Shown in pieces: positions 10,086 through 23,063 of a DNA stretch of 64,000 bases. The position numbers were made by a program, and so were the translations under genes. The stretch's first letter is position 1, and the number at the start of each line of letters is the position of its first letter. The notes beneath the pieces are model-generated. The model was not told the DNA's origin and did no database searches. It saw only the letters and a program-made list of their open reading frames with translations. Source of the DNA: Pseudisothecium myosuroides (taxonomy: Eukaryota > Streptophyta > Bryopsida > Hypnales > Lembophyllaceae); the NCBI GenBank assembly GCA_951799445.1, contig OX637288.1, positions 45,337,288 to 45,401,287 on the forward strand. The letters are read 5' to 3'.

Positions 10086-12194
10086 TGTCGTTGATCTAGC
10101 TGAAGACAGTCCACGGAACACGGGCAAAGCACAATCAAGAAATGAGGAATGGAGATGCGGCAACCCTCGGATGGCATGCACAGAGAGCTGTTAGTGGCAC
10201 CGTAGATGGGCGGAATTGCAGGGATTCGATTCTATCCCCCTCCCTCTCAAACGGGGGAAGGATATCTAGAGGGTTCACTGTGAACGGCTCTTTTAGGATT
10301 GCAACCTTGCCTTGTGGGCGGCCCTCTTCCCTTGGTTCTATAAAGTGTGGTCTTTAAAGATCTATTGGATGAACGGATCTCCTTTCCATTTGCATCCCCT
10401 TGTAACTCTGTTTCTTCGTGCATGTATGCCCATTCAATGTAATGAAGCCTTTTCCTTTGTTTGTTTATGAATTGTCCAATGGCGACCTTAAATGTACTAC
10501 AATTCGCAAAGGCCATGCATCCACGTACTCCACAAAACACATGGCGGCGAAAGTGGTTCTGAAATGAACGGGAACTGGTTCTGAAATGGACTGCCAACGA
10601 CGTGAGGGAAATCAAGGGTAGTCCCATGTGGGTCCATACTTCGACATTGGGTAGATGGAATACAAGCCAGAGAAGGTCCACTCCGAAGCCAAGGTGTTCC
10701 TTCATTTCTCTTAATCAATGTTGCAAGAATGCAAGGGCCGTCTCCGACGTCGCATTTAGGAACCTCGTGCATTATTGTTTTTGGTGAAGCCATCTTTTTT
10801 TGATTCACCGTTTGATGTGAACGGGGGGATGGATCCCTATGGATAATCCTTGTTTTCAAATGAATAAAGTGTCTACTCGGGGAAAAAATGGCTTTCAAAA
10901 TTACACTCCCTCGCTTACAGATGTACAGATTCTTTTGAGTTTCTCAACGAATCCCTCATCTCATCTGTTCAGGCTCAGAATGCTTCCATTGCTTCCTTTT
11001 GATACCCATACCGTAGTCTCCACCCAGCACGAAGGGAAAACCAGCCGTTCCCAACCGGTTCGAGGTCCGTACTATTTCAACCTCGATCGACAAGCCGCTG
11101 ACGCCTGCAGCTTGTGTTTCTTTCCTTTTCAATGTGCTCGATTGGTAGTAAATAGGAAGGCGATTCGGCTGAGCAAATTCCCGAGTCCAAACATGGATGG
11201 GCTCTCCGTTGGGAAAACTTGTGGATTATTTATTCAGGGTGATTTTGATCTCAATAGTATGACTTCCCACTACCTCCCACTACTCATCTATCCTGAATTC
11301 ACTGAAGTTGTTGGATATGGGTGCTCCCAAATGATCATTGTTTCGTAAGAGGACAAATTGTATGGCAACCAATAACCAACGTTTTCCGATTTCAAAGACA
11401 TTTACTCCTACAACTACGTAAAAAAAAGGCCTTTTTTGCACCAAATGCTGCATCATGGGACCGCTTTATAGCACATCAAGGCCATACGAGGCAATGCCTC
11501 ATGACGTGTCCCAATCATACACATCCTAATACTGGCCCTAACAAGACCGGCATGCAAAACACATGTTTCTCCATCACCCCGGGGCCATTTCTCTAGTCAT
11601 TTCGAGCCTTCCTAAAACAGTTTTCTCGCCATTTTAACATAATACCGCCATTTTAACGAAATTGACCATATATGCTAAAGCTCATGAGTATTGAAGTACT
11701 AGCCAAAAACAACCAAAGTGGGAAAAAAAGTCTTGACATCCTTTTTGAGAGTCAGGCAAAGTGAACTTCCAATTATTAAGATTCTGTAGGACCAATGGTG
11801 ACGTGGAAATCTTTAAGAATGTCCTTCAGTTGCGGAATGGCCCTCGAAAGGCTTGATTTTTTCTCTAATGGTAGCCCCTTGCTTTCAAAAATTATCCACC
11901 TCAAATTCTATGTGCATTTATTGTAGACATTTTTCAAACTCATCAAAATACTTCCAAATATTGCATTGTGACAAAAACTTATATCTCCTACATAAGCGTG
12001 CAAATACCATACAGAAGAAGGTTTTAATCAATGGTAATTACACTTCAAGAAAAAGGGGTGTTTTAAGTGAATTTTTAAGTATAATGAGCTTGGAAGTTAT
12101 AGACATTGAAATTAAACAAAAAAAAATTCTAAATTGTTATAAAGTCCCACAAGTAGCAAAAACATGTTTGTTGGATCACCAAAAAAAAGAAGGA
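10086..12194. other. Intergenic, no recognised gene
   Basis: The sequence goes from mixed composition to AT-rich. Two frames are longer than their surroundings (10247-10705 minus, 152 codons; 10839-11348 plus, 169 codons), but neither shows a motif I know. At about 11622-11672, GCCATTTTAA occurs twice, followed by CGAAATTGACC, which resembles the right end of the small element at 47591-47721. Confidence 0.4.
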
Positions 12195-13042
12195 GGGTGA
12201 TTGCAGGAAATACTTCGTCTATTTTCCGTCACATATTCAATGCGGAAGTTGTTTTGTGCCACAAGTATTATAAAAATGATTGAATGAGCATAAAACTCAA
12301 AAGCAAGCTTTCTACAACAATAAAAAATGCATTTGAATTATTTGAATTTTTTCAAAATTAATTCAATAGGTAAAATTGAATTTTGAAAATATGTCATACA
12401 TGCGGTTTTGATGTTTTTTAGTACAAGTACCTTTTTTGAAGAATTACATCATCAAATTTAGTAGGCTAGCTCTGCAAATAGAAATATACCTTCTCAAAAG
12501 AGGGATTTCCAAAAACATGTTCCAAGTGTGTTTTACATTGGCCTAAAGTGTGCTATATTTAGGTTGAATTTATGTTGAATAAAAAAATGGTTTTTTAGTT
12601 CTAGCTTTGATCTTCCTATTTTCAGTATTTTGCTCTTAATTGGCAACAATGGCCACTTTTAAATAATTTTTTCAAGTTCATTTCCTAATTTAAAAAAATA
12701 GAAATGTGGAAGTCTCAATTTCTAGGATAAATTGTAGCATGTGGCTCAAAATAGTACTACAAGGTACACCAAAAGACTCAATAGTACTAGTGGGGGCTCA
12801 TAGTACCTTCTATCTGCCAATGTAAATTATTTTTTGTGGCAAATTAAGTATTTCCATCCATTTTGTCATCTAGTGATGAACATCACATGTTGTTAGTATA
12901 GTAAATTTGAAATCCAATTGACCATTCAAATTTTATGTTCTATGTCGCCAATAGTATTGAAGGTGACTTGTAGTACAAAAATTACTAAAAGGCCGAAAAT
13001 CAAAAACACAATAAATAGTACAGGTATTTCTTGCAATCACCC
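12195..13042. mobile_element. MITE-like element, GGGTGATTGC family, copy A
   Basis: It starts GGGTGATTGCAGGAAATAC and ends GTATTTCTTGCAATCACCC, an inverted terminal repeat of about 20 bp. About 848 bp, AT-rich, no coding capacity. AGGA flanks both ends and may be a target duplication. Copy B at 24334 is in the same orientation and similar throughout; copies at 23064 and 50870 share the termini but have a different, shorter interior. Confidence 0.8.
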
Positions 13043-14767
13043 AGGATTTTCTTAATTTTTCTAGAATTTTATCACTTTATTATATTGTTGCTTTGTTGAC
13101 ACACAGTGAGTGTTGAAAAGTTTCGTAAGATCCTTCTATTATTGCCTTTTACCACAAAATAATGAAAAGTTTGTTGAAAACCTTTCAATAATCAACAAAG
13201 TTTTGCAAAAATTGCCCTGATAATTGCAACCAAGCAAATTAATAAAATCAAACCAAAAGATTCCTACATGTGCAATATTTAGTAGATTCTTGAGGTGTCA
13301 TTCTACCTCCTTTCTACTACTAGTAAAAATTTGTAGAATTATCAACCTATCAAAGGTGTTTAAAAAATGGAGGTAAAGAATTGATTAAAGTAAAAATTCA
13401 AAACATCTCTCATGAAATATAAGCGAGTTTTATGGGTTAATCTAATGGAGTTTTGTGAGTTTATCATTATAGTAGTCTAATGGAATTTACCACTTAAATT
13501 CCTAAAATTAATAGGTGATCGATAATTAATAGTTAAATTGAGATGATAAACTTTGTTTCATTTCCTCCATGGTGGATCCTTAAAAACTCCCTCTTCAATA
13601 GTTTTTGGGATAAAGCTAGTTGAATTGAATCCATCACCCTTTTTTACATTTGTTCACCCAAACACCTCTCTACATAAACTCAATGTTCGAATTTAAGTTT
13701 CCAAAAATCCTTTCATTGTACGTTTGATATAGTGAAAGTAACAATACAATTCATTGAAAAAAACTTCAAAGAAACTTAAAGAGAACGACTCAACCATGCT
13801 CTGCAGATTCTCAAGTCCTGTATGGCCAGGCATCAAAACAAGAGTCGCTACACCGCAGACTGCAAGATCATGAGGGAATGCAGCATTTTATTCAAACGTG
13901 AACTCGAGAGGCTCTTGTTTAATAAAATTGCAGTAAAATAACTTGATCAATGTGTGCCGGAAGAAGAAAAATAAACGCAGTAAAATTTATCGTTTGAAGT
14001 AGCTGAAAATTGCCAATTTAACGGATATTACTCTTCGGTAATCAGTCCTTTTGACGTTAAGTTGGTCAGCACCTAACTAATCAATTCCAGGAGACCAGGA
14101 AGACTGGGACTTGGAACCGACCCCGAGAGGCTAGAAATGAACCGAGAGACTTGCGGGGAGACTTGAAGGTCTGAAGCAATTTCGATTCAATTAAATTGGC
14201 AATTTCCGGTTCCCAAATATTATGCAGAAGCAGTTCTTCCTCACACAACTAGGCGAGGTATAGGTTTAGGAAGTCCAGTAAAATTGTGGTAATTAAAGTT
14301 TAGCATTTTAAAAGTCCCAAGTTGATGAAAATTCCAGTTCTGTGATGAGAGAGAATTAAAATTGTGATTAATTTTGGTGAACAGAATAAATTTTATGAGT
14401 TTATCATGGAAGAAATGATATGGACTTTACCATCTCAATTAAACCATGATTATCACCACCTAAGTTTAAACTCCCTTTCATTGCCACCGGATGGTATTAA
14501 AACTCCTAAAAATCCCTTGTAAATATAATGATCGAGATGCACAAGCAGTTTTTCCTCACACAAGTAGTCCAGGCTAGGTACAAAAGTTTGGTAAACTTGT
14601 AGTATAATTTACCATTTGAACTAGCTGAAAATTCCCAAGTTAATGATATTAATTCCACGCCTGTGCATGATCATCGTCGATGTTGGTAATCAGGACCTGG
14701 ACAACTGGGACTTGGAATAGAGAGCCCGATCGATAATGACTCCCGAAAAACACTGAAACCTGGAGGG
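13043..14767. other. AT-rich upstream region of the pectate lyase gene with repeated modules
   Basis: No gene. Related segments recur at about 13985-14120, 14220-14340 and 14530-14720: shared strings include TCCTCACACAA, AGCTGAAAATT, CCAAGTT and ACTGGGACTTGGAA. GAGTTTATCAT at 13457 and 14397 and ATGATAAACTT at 13543 form inverted matches. These look like old local duplications in the promoter. Confidence 0.5.
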
Positions 14768-14775
14768 TATATAAA
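14768..14775 (+). promoter_or_regulatory. TATA box of the pectate lyase gene
   Basis: TATATAAA is followed about 20-45 bp later by a pyrimidine-rich stretch (CTCTTCC, CTCATCTTCTCTCTTCC), a common plant start-site setting. Transcription probably begins near 14800. That leaves about 1.1 kb to the ATG, so a leader intron is likely. Confidence 0.6.
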
Positions 14776-15213
14776 CGCGTGGATCGTCTCTTCCGCCTTG
14801 TCTCTCATCTTCTCTCTTCCCTGTGGGGGTCGCTCGCTTCCCTCTCCGGCCCTGGCCGCTCCTCTTGTTCTTGGGTACATGCTCGCATGCCCTTCTCCTC
14901 CTCTAGACATCGTTCTGATGTGTGTTGCTATGCATGTGAAGTCGTGGTATTCCGATTGCTTGTTGTCCGGGTGTTCTCTTTTTCGATTCCCGGGAGGGAG
15001 ACTGGTTAGAATTGCAACTAGCTCTTGCTGTCTGGACGTGCGTGTTTGGATGTTGTGGTGTTAAGTGTGTCGGCTTTTTGTGTTTGTGAAACATTACTGC
15101 TTTGACGTATGTGTGGAGACACGAGTCCAACTTTTGGCAAATTAAAACACGCTTACAAAGGTTCGATTGTCTGTCGTGGTTTTGTTTGATAGGGGGGCTA
15201 ACTTTCCTCAGAA

Positions 15214-15932
15214 GTACGTGTTTTGTACATTATGCAGGCCAGGCCACCCCATCGTGGAGAAGTTGTATACGTCTGCTATGCTAGCCTGCTGTAATCTTGT
15301 AACCTCACGTGAACTCGTCTCGTTTGAATTTGGTTCAGGCGATTTTTAGATGATGTCAAGGCTTTTAATTTGCTAGCATGTTTATTCAGTTTCTTGCGAT
15401 TGATGTCTTTGTTGTGTGGCGCCTTACTATATTTCAGTATTGTGTAACGTACTTGCTTACCTGCTTAACGCTTTCTGTTGAAGCTTGACATGTACCTTCC
15501 GGAGACTGCTCTGGCCGGAGGATAGAGAGTCGATCCGGCGTCTCAGCTTGAAGCTAACACTCTTATCTACGTAACTATGCGGTTCGATGGTCCCATGCTA
15601 CCTAGATACAGAAGATCGATGCGTGAAGCATTTACTGTACATGGATCGGTGTTCCTTTGACTGGTGATATGCTTAAGTCCTATATGTAACATTATCTGAC
15701 ATGACTGTCTTTGGTTTATTTACTGCAAACGTCTGTGTCTTGAACTGAAGCGCCTTGAGTTCGATCAGCACAACATGATCTCTCTTTTCGCTAATGCCTT
15801 GGAAGTCTGGAACTAACATTGGTTTAGCAATGTCAGGGGAGAGCTTATAACTGCAGTGAGTACCGCTGTTCCTTCTGCAAAATGCTAGGACTGATTTATA
15901 CTCAATCATGGAATCTACTTTTCTGTGTGCAG
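15214..15932 (+). other. Possible 5' leader intron of the pectate lyase gene
   Basis: A GTACGTGTTT donor at 15214 and a TTCTGTGTGCAG acceptor at 15932 bracket T-rich sequence without long frames. The acceptor is 38 bp before the ATG. This is inference from splice signals only; other donors are possible. Confidence 0.35.
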
Positions 15933-15970
15933 TGTGAGTTTCCTGAGGACTGACCAGCTAGTAGGCAACG

Positions 15971-18676
15971 ATGGAGATCAACCATTTGGCTTTCGTGCTG
16001 GGCTTGCTGGCAACAAGCGGAATCCTGGTGCAAGCTCGTCATTCCGTCGGCATGTATGGTGAAAACGATGGCTACAGAGGCGGGGAGAGGGACTACACTT
16101 CCCAAGCTTACGGTAGCACGGACCGATACTACCGGGGCGGAGACTACGACTATACCGCAAACTCGGAGCAGTACAGGAGCCGGGATTATGACTACCCTTC
16201 AAGCTTCGAGCGGGTGAACTCCGGTTACCCAGACTGGGATGTCGCGGAAGGGTCAGATCCCCAAACTTTTCCAACTTTCCCTTTTCCCTTATTCAGTTTT
16301 CAGTACTTTATCACAATTTTTTTCTAAGAGTTATATATTTTTTAGATGTTTTTGTAATCTTTTATAATTTTTTTCCATCTTTGCTACCAAAGAATGATGT
16401 CCAATAACCTTAACATTCTATCCAACCCGAAGGTTCGGGTCGTTCTCTTCTATAACAGTTTTGCTATGAGAACATGGTTTTCTGATTGTATGTATATATT
16501 GTGATTGAAATGTGTTGCTTTTAACCAGATCTTCTTTCCCTGACGAGGATGAACTCAAGTCCCACAAACCTCTCCACCCCAAGCCGCCCCCTTCTGATAA
16601 TCCCACCCCCCCCTCGGATCCCACGCCCCCAACGGCACCCGGCCAGGTGACCGGCAATCCCATCGACGATTGCTGGAGGAATGACCCCAACTGGTTCTAC
16701 CACCGTCAAGCGCTGGCCAGTTGCGCAATTGGATTCGGCAAGAACGCCATCGGAGGCGCCGAAGGACCCATTTACGTCGTCACCGATAACTCCGATGAGG
16801 ATCTCGTGAATCCCAGGGAAGGAACTCTGCGATACGCCGTCCTTCAGGATGTAAGCAACCACGTACTCACACCACTTCGATTAGTGCTGTTTCAGTACGT
16901 TACTGGAACTGATTAATGCTCAGTACAATTTCAGTACGTAAGTTACCAGTCTTCGTTTTCAAAGCTTTGGGCTCTGTAGATCGTCAGGGATTTGGAGCTT
17001 TGAAACATACAAACTTCGGATACATATTCCCGCAATTGAAACCAGGGTAATCTCTCTGTGGAATATGAGGGTTATTAATTGTTGTTGTCAAGCATATGCC
17101 GAAACGTAGCTAGTTTAGTCGTTTGAGTTCACCTGACATGGATTCGATGTGCAATTATCCCCATGTATGCAGGGTCCTCTGTGGATCGGGTTCGATAAGA
17201 ACATGACGATCCAGCTGCAGAACGAGCTGATCATGACGAGTTACAAGACGATCGACGGCCGCGGCTACGACATCCATATCTCCGGCGGCGCGGGCTTGAC
17301 CATCCAGTATGTGGGGCATGTGATCGTGCACGGCGTGCACATCCACGACTTGAAGCCCACGGGCCCCGCTGTGATCCGCAGCAACTCCTCGCACGCCGGC
17401 CACCGCCAAGGCTCTGACGGCGACGCCATCAACATCTTCGGCTCCCACGACGTGTGGGTGGACCACTGCTACTTTGCTCGCGGATCCGACGGCCTCGTGG
17501 ACGCCATCATGGGATCAACCTTCGTCTCTGTCACCAACAACTACTTCGAGCAGCACGACAAGGTAACTAAGGGCACGTACTCCTTGTATCGACAGTGTTA
17601 ATTTATGGATCTTGATTGCCTGGGAAGCTCATATGGATGTGTATGTAGATCATTTGGATTTGTGTTTTGCAATATACGTGCTTGTTGCTGATTTTGTTGC
17701 TCTGGTCACGCTGTTTGTGATGGAAAGCTGAAGCTTGGAGTCATTGGAATGATCTTTCTTCTAGGGTTTTAGGATTAGGGTTGAGGGTTTAGGGTCTAGC
17801 TGGATCAGTGATTTGCGGTTGAGTTAGCAATGCTAATTCAGGATATGTAAAATGCGTGGTACTGATTTCATATGTCGAAACTGGTTGCTCAATCAGGTCA
17901 TGCTCTTTGGTGCCCACCCTTTTGATACCATGGATAACGACATGCAAGTCAGTGTGGCCTTCAATTACTTCGCTCCAGGACTGATTGAGCGCGTTCCAAG
18001 GTCTGTCACCATCTTTTGGAGATCGATCATTCCCACTTCAATTCTCTGCAAACTTCATTTTCTTTATTTCCAGCTTGCAGTATTGGTTAGAGCCTCCCCT
18101 CTAAACATTTACGTGCTCGATGTGTTTCAGGTTACGCCACGGCCATGCCCACATCTTTAACAACTACTATGCCAGTTGGGGAGAATATGCAATTGGAGGA
18201 AGTGAAAGTCCAACGATTCTCAGCGAAGGAAACGTCTTCAACGCCCCAGACAGTCGTGACAAACAGGTAATCAACTACAGGCAATACATAAATCCTAGTC
18301 AATTCATAAATCTGAATCCAGGCACAACCTCCTAGCTTCTGTTCTTCACTTAATATTGCTTTTGTTCTTATTACAATCGTCTCTTATGTTTATTATGAAC
18401 TTATGTATCTCTTATTTTGCCGACCTGTCTGTGCAGGTTACCAAGAGAATTGACGATGGGGATGCGACTTTCAACGATTGCATGAACTGGAACTGGCAAT
18501 CCGTGGGTGACAAGTTCCTCAACGGAGCGTTCTTCGTGGCCGGAGGCGCTGTTCCAGGCTCGGAGGTCTATTCCAAAGCCTCCAGCACCAACAAGATTGT
18601 CCCCGCGGAGATCGTGCCGGACATCACCAGAGACGCCGGGCCTCTGCTGTGCCCTCCCTCTGGAAGCTATTGCTGA
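15971..18676 (+). CDS. Secreted pectate lyase (polysaccharide lyase family 1)
   Basis: Six exons join without frame breaks: 15971-16251, 16529-16850, 17173-17562, 17897-18000, 18131-18266, 18437-18676; 490 residues. It cleaves de-esterified homogalacturonan by beta-elimination in the cell wall, using calcium. Residues 1-22 are a signal peptide ([15 protein letters not shown]). A Tyr/Asp/Arg-rich stretch follows (repeats of RDY/YDY) and a Pro-rich linker (about 105-130). The catalytic domain starts near NPIDDCWR (about 137) and shows [34 protein letters not shown] and DGLVDA. The RxPxxR catalytic motif reads RVPRLR (exon 4/5), where most plant enzymes have PRCR. The C-terminal block ([22 protein letters not shown]) is also family-typical. 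The Y/D/R-rich N-terminal insert makes it longer than the usual 400-450 residues. The ATG follows the leader acceptor and opens directly into the signal peptide. Confidence 0.93.
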
Positions 18677-18700
18677 CTGTTTGTTGCCAGGACCAAGCGA

Positions 18701-19352
18701 AGCCATGATTATGTAATTATATGTAGTTTCTTCGGAGACTAATAGAATAATTGGAGACTCATATTGGAGCTTGGCTTGGTTTTGTAGTTCGCAAACCTTG
18801 CTGCCAGCTAGCTAGGCCAGTGTTTCTCTGTTGTACGCAGTGGAATTCAATACATGTCACTCGATCAGTGACTATATAAAGCCATTTCACTTCTCGTGCA
18901 CCAATTTGCGGCTTATATATATTTAGCTAGCTTGTTTTGAAAGGCATATATCTTGCTCTCTGTGTATGTTGTATTTCATTCCTAGATGATTTCTTCCAAA
19001 TATTTACACACTGGGATCCCATCGATTATAGTTACAAACCCTCCCTTGAAATTAATATCGGGTGAAATATGTCTGTTTTGCTGAGTTGAGATTCAGCGTT
19101 CAGTCATCACCAGTACGAATTCAAGCTAAGCCATTATGCAATTGTATGTAGCTAGGTTAGTTTGGAGACTAATAGAGTAATTGGAAAATCATATTATGAT
19201 CGATGCTCGGCTTGGTTCTTTGGTTTGTCAAACCGTGCTGCAAGTGATTCTCTGTGGTATCAAAACATTCACTTCAATATATGTCACTTAGTGACAATAT
19301 ATAATGCCATCACACTTCCTTTGGAAGAAGCACCAATTTGCAGATTCTATTG
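18701..19352. repeat. Duplicated 3' flank of the pectate lyase gene
   Basis: 18701-18920 and 19130-19352 are diverged direct copies: both run GCCAT..TGTATGTAG, GGAGACTAATAGA(A/G)TAATTGGA, GCTTGGCTTGGTT, CAA(A)CC.TGCTGC, ATGTCACT, TCACTT and CACCAATTTGC in the same order. The first contains the stop-proximal 3' UTR, so the second is a copied 3' UTR without its coding part. Confidence 0.75.
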
Positions 19353-19360
19353 ATTTGTTG

Positions 19361-21167
19361 GCTTGCGAGAGATTGATAAACATTCACCTGAAGTATCGGG
19401 GTGAAATATGCTGTTACATTTGACGATAAACAAATGAGAAAAAATGTTTGATTTAACTTTTTTTGAGCTTAGCTAAGACATTGAATACCTCAGTGCAGTG
19501 AGAGTTTTCCTAGAGCTGTTGTGTGCTTGTTAACAAGTGCCTCTAAATAGTTACTCCCTGTGGTGAGTTAAAATAGTGGTGCATTCTTTAATTTACACTA
19601 GAGGATCAGAGCTATCAGCCCTGACAGCCAATTTTAATTTTTTTGGTAGAGCAACTTGCATCCCTAGTATGTATACAAGGAAAAAATGGATATCTGAATC
19701 ATCCACATGTGTTCGTTCATCCACAAATTATTAGAAGTTGTCATTTCAATGTTGGCAAATTAATCTAATATATTTTTGAGAAGGTTTTTGAGAAATTTCA
19801 TTTATTTTTTCAAACATCTTTCTAAATTTAGTGTTAAAGGAGCTAATGTCAAACTTGGGGTAAGATTCAAGCAAAAATTCACCAAATGAAATTTGGTTGA
19901 GCCTTGTCTAAAAGGATGGGACTATGGGAGGGAATAAATAGTGCCCATTCTTAGTGTCTAATATATTTATTCTGTGCAAAGAGGAGGAGGCTTTGCATTG
20001 CCAAAAGTTACATATGAGGAAGTTTGAGTAGGATTTTACTTGACAAATAAATAGTGTTGTAGAGATAAGGGATGGAGTGTCCAAAGTGTACCGTTAACTA
20101 GTAGCTCATTCTATTGTATTTTATTACCAATATATTATCCATTAATTTGGGACTATCTTTTAAGGTTTAAGTATTACATCATCATTAATGGGACACCGTA
20201 TATGGATTGGGAGCTGAAATTTTTTATCACAAAGATGAAGATGTGCAATTAAAAATTGGAAAGACATCCCATGTCAGTATTTACATTGAGACCATGGCCA
20301 CATACAAAAAAATTGGAAACTAAGTAGTTGAGGCACTCCAAAATCAATAAGGAATTGTAAATCTTTCAAAAATTCTATGGCATAAAAAAAATGCTAATAT
20401 TAAAAATTACAATAACAATATATAGTGAGGCTTTCATAAAATGATCCAATAACAAATCCATAATTATTGGGGCTTTGGAAGAGGGAGATTTGTAGGTTAT
20501 TGTGCACAAAGTAGTTTGACAAAACATCCTATTGACAATTTAGGAGACAAAGGAAAGAAAATAAATTTTTTTGGCACTATTCTTATACGGTTTCCTACTC
20601 CAAAATTACCTTTATCCAAAAATAAACTCTCTCCGCTTGACAAGAGAATTTGTGCAAAATATTGTAATACTCTCACTTAATGCATTGTGACAAAAGAGTT
20701 TACCAATCATAGCATGCAAATGCCCCACTAAGTATATTACTATCTTTTGTTTGGTACAAAATTAATACTTGTTATTACTATCATTGGAAGCATATAAAAA
20801 AATCTTCTTAAAAACACACAGTAAAATTTGGTTTTGAAAATCCAACATGTTGGAAACAAGAAGAGCTAGAGAAGAACAACATTAGAACTCAATTGAAAGT
20901 TCAAATTGATTGATTCAAACTTTCGAACGCAATTAGAATACCCATAAGAACTTCTTTAAAAACAAGATGGGAATACAAAGGGGACTTTTATAGGGAATAC
21001 AGTACAAGGCAATGGGATTTCAAAGAAAATACTGCAAGAATAGCAATGAATAAATCCAAATGAATGTAAAAAAATATATCTTAATCAAGTTTCATCTACT
21101 TCGTAGTGGAAAATAACTAATTAGCCAATTGACAGTTGATGTACATCTAAAACTTTAAGGCGAGACT
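19361..21167. other. AT-rich intergenic, nothing recognised
   Basis: No frame above background, no clear repeat ends. Likely decayed non-coding repeat DNA. Confidence 0.5.
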
Positions 21168-21745
21168 TTAACCCCTAAAGGACCATGAGTGCAGATTTTG
21201 AACTATGAATGAATGGAAACACATCCCAAACTCACCGAAATGCATTTTTTCATCCATCAATTTTTTGCCAAGATTCTTATATTAGTTCTTTAACATTTGT
21301 ACGGTTTAGATTATGAAGATTTTGCTTTGCAAATATTGTATAATTCAAAAGGTATCGGGAGGTCTAGCCTCAAAAAGTAACTTTTTTCAGTTCAAAAATT
21401 GACCCTTCAAAAATGACTTGAATCAAAAAATCAAATAAAAATCTTCAAAAATCACTATAATTAGAACTCAATATTTTAAACTTTTAGAAAAAAAAATATT
21501 TAAAAAATCATAAATATTCAATCTACAATTGATTTTAGAAGGAATTTCCAATTTCTAACTTAAAATTTTATTGTAAAATATTGGTATGTATTTTTGTTGA
21601 TCTATTCGTATGGATGTGATCTATAAATAGAATTTTACAACTATTATTTGAGAGTCATCATTAAAATATTCTTCTAAGTTGCATTTTATAATAGATCTTC
21701 ACAATTTTGGAAATCTGGACACCCCTCCGGTCCTTTAGGGGTTAA
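21168..21745. mobile_element. TTAA-flanked piggyBac-like MITE, family 1
   Basis: Ends are TTAACCCCTAAAGGACC and GGTCCTTTAGGGGTTAA, a near-perfect inverted repeat inside TTAA. TTAA targets and CCC/GGG tips are typical of piggyBac-type transposons. The 578-bp interior has no coding capacity. A decayed relative is at 30140-30672. Confidence 0.8.
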
Positions 21746-23063
21746 AGATAGCTCTTTAAACTATACTAGTATTAAATTTTTAAGTTTCAAGGAATAGAAA
21801 GGCAACATCAAAGGGCATTCTTCAATGCGTACTCAAATAGTGGATGCACATCCAAAGACCTCAAATTAGAATCTCAAATTTAAACCTAGGTAACAACTTT
21901 AAATAAGCATGAAATCAAATAAGCATCACATAAAACAATAGAAGGCCAAAAAAAATCTAAGAATGAATTGAAGACTTGGATATTTTTAAGGTGGACACCT
22001 TCAAATGAGACAATCTCATTGCCTTAGTAAAAGACGTACCTTAACCATAGAAATTGTCACTATAAACACACGACATATTAACACAATATAAGGAATTTGG
22101 TTGGGTGGAGTAGCATAAAAGAATTGTCCTAGTTCATAATGTGACATCCCAAGGTTGCAAAATAGGGAGAGAATTCATAGAATTGAAACAAATTAAAAAT
22201 ACAACCATGCAAACGTGAAGCCAAGGCCATAGGCTAGTCAACAAACTAGAAATCAACTACCGCTAGCCAATGCTTGTGGGGTCTAGTAGAAAGAAAAAGA
22301 TTGGAAAATTTACCCATATAAGAATTGAATTTGATTGATCCATCTACAAAGTGAAACAAATTTTGGATATATAATAAAAGGTGAAATCAAGGTGGAAACA
22401 AAAATCAAACAAATAATGTCATTGGCAATCTCTTCATAAATTGTAGACAAGGATTACACTCACTATTGAATAAATTATGCTTCATTAAGAAGAGAATCAA
22501 CAATTACAAATAAATGAAACATATTCAAAAACAAAAAAGTCCAAACCTTCAGTGCAATATACTCTAGATATTGATTGAAGTTTGTATTTCAAATAATCAG
22601 TCCGATGAAAATATAACTTCATTCATATTAGGATGCATGCTTTTACTTTCATAATACAAGTGTTACTGAAATGCACTATATAAAAATGTCTCCTAAAACT
22701 TAATGAAATTAAGGCGATCACGTACTTTAAATAAGAAAAGACAAAATATCAACAAAATAGACTACAATCCAAAGAAAAAAACACGCAATAAAAAAAATAA
22801 CATAACTGCTTCATCAAAGTAAAATTATTATCAAAGTGAATTATTCTATTCAACTATACTTCCACAAATGCCAAGTAGGAGTCTTAAATTATTAGCCAAC
22901 AACAATTACCAAAAAAGTCATCTAATATTTGTCCAACATTAAAGATGATCACCTTATTAAAAGATGGGGTGGGACATCAACCATGATGACAACTTTGAAA
23001 GAAGCATTTAATATGTACATTGGTAATTTTTTTTTAAATTGACTATTTCTACAAAAAAAAAAT
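21746..23063. other. AT-rich intergenic, nothing recognised
   Basis: No gene-like frame, no terminal repeats found. Confidence 0.5.

Noticed and set aside
10247..11348. 152- and 169-codon frames as possible genes
   Set aside because: No motif, no splice support and no start context; kept only as a remark in the intergenic entry.
17760..17805. Telomere-like TTTAGGG/TTAGGGT motifs
   Set aside because: Only a few degenerate units within a pectate lyase intron; not a telomeric array, and the position does not suit a promoter telo-box.
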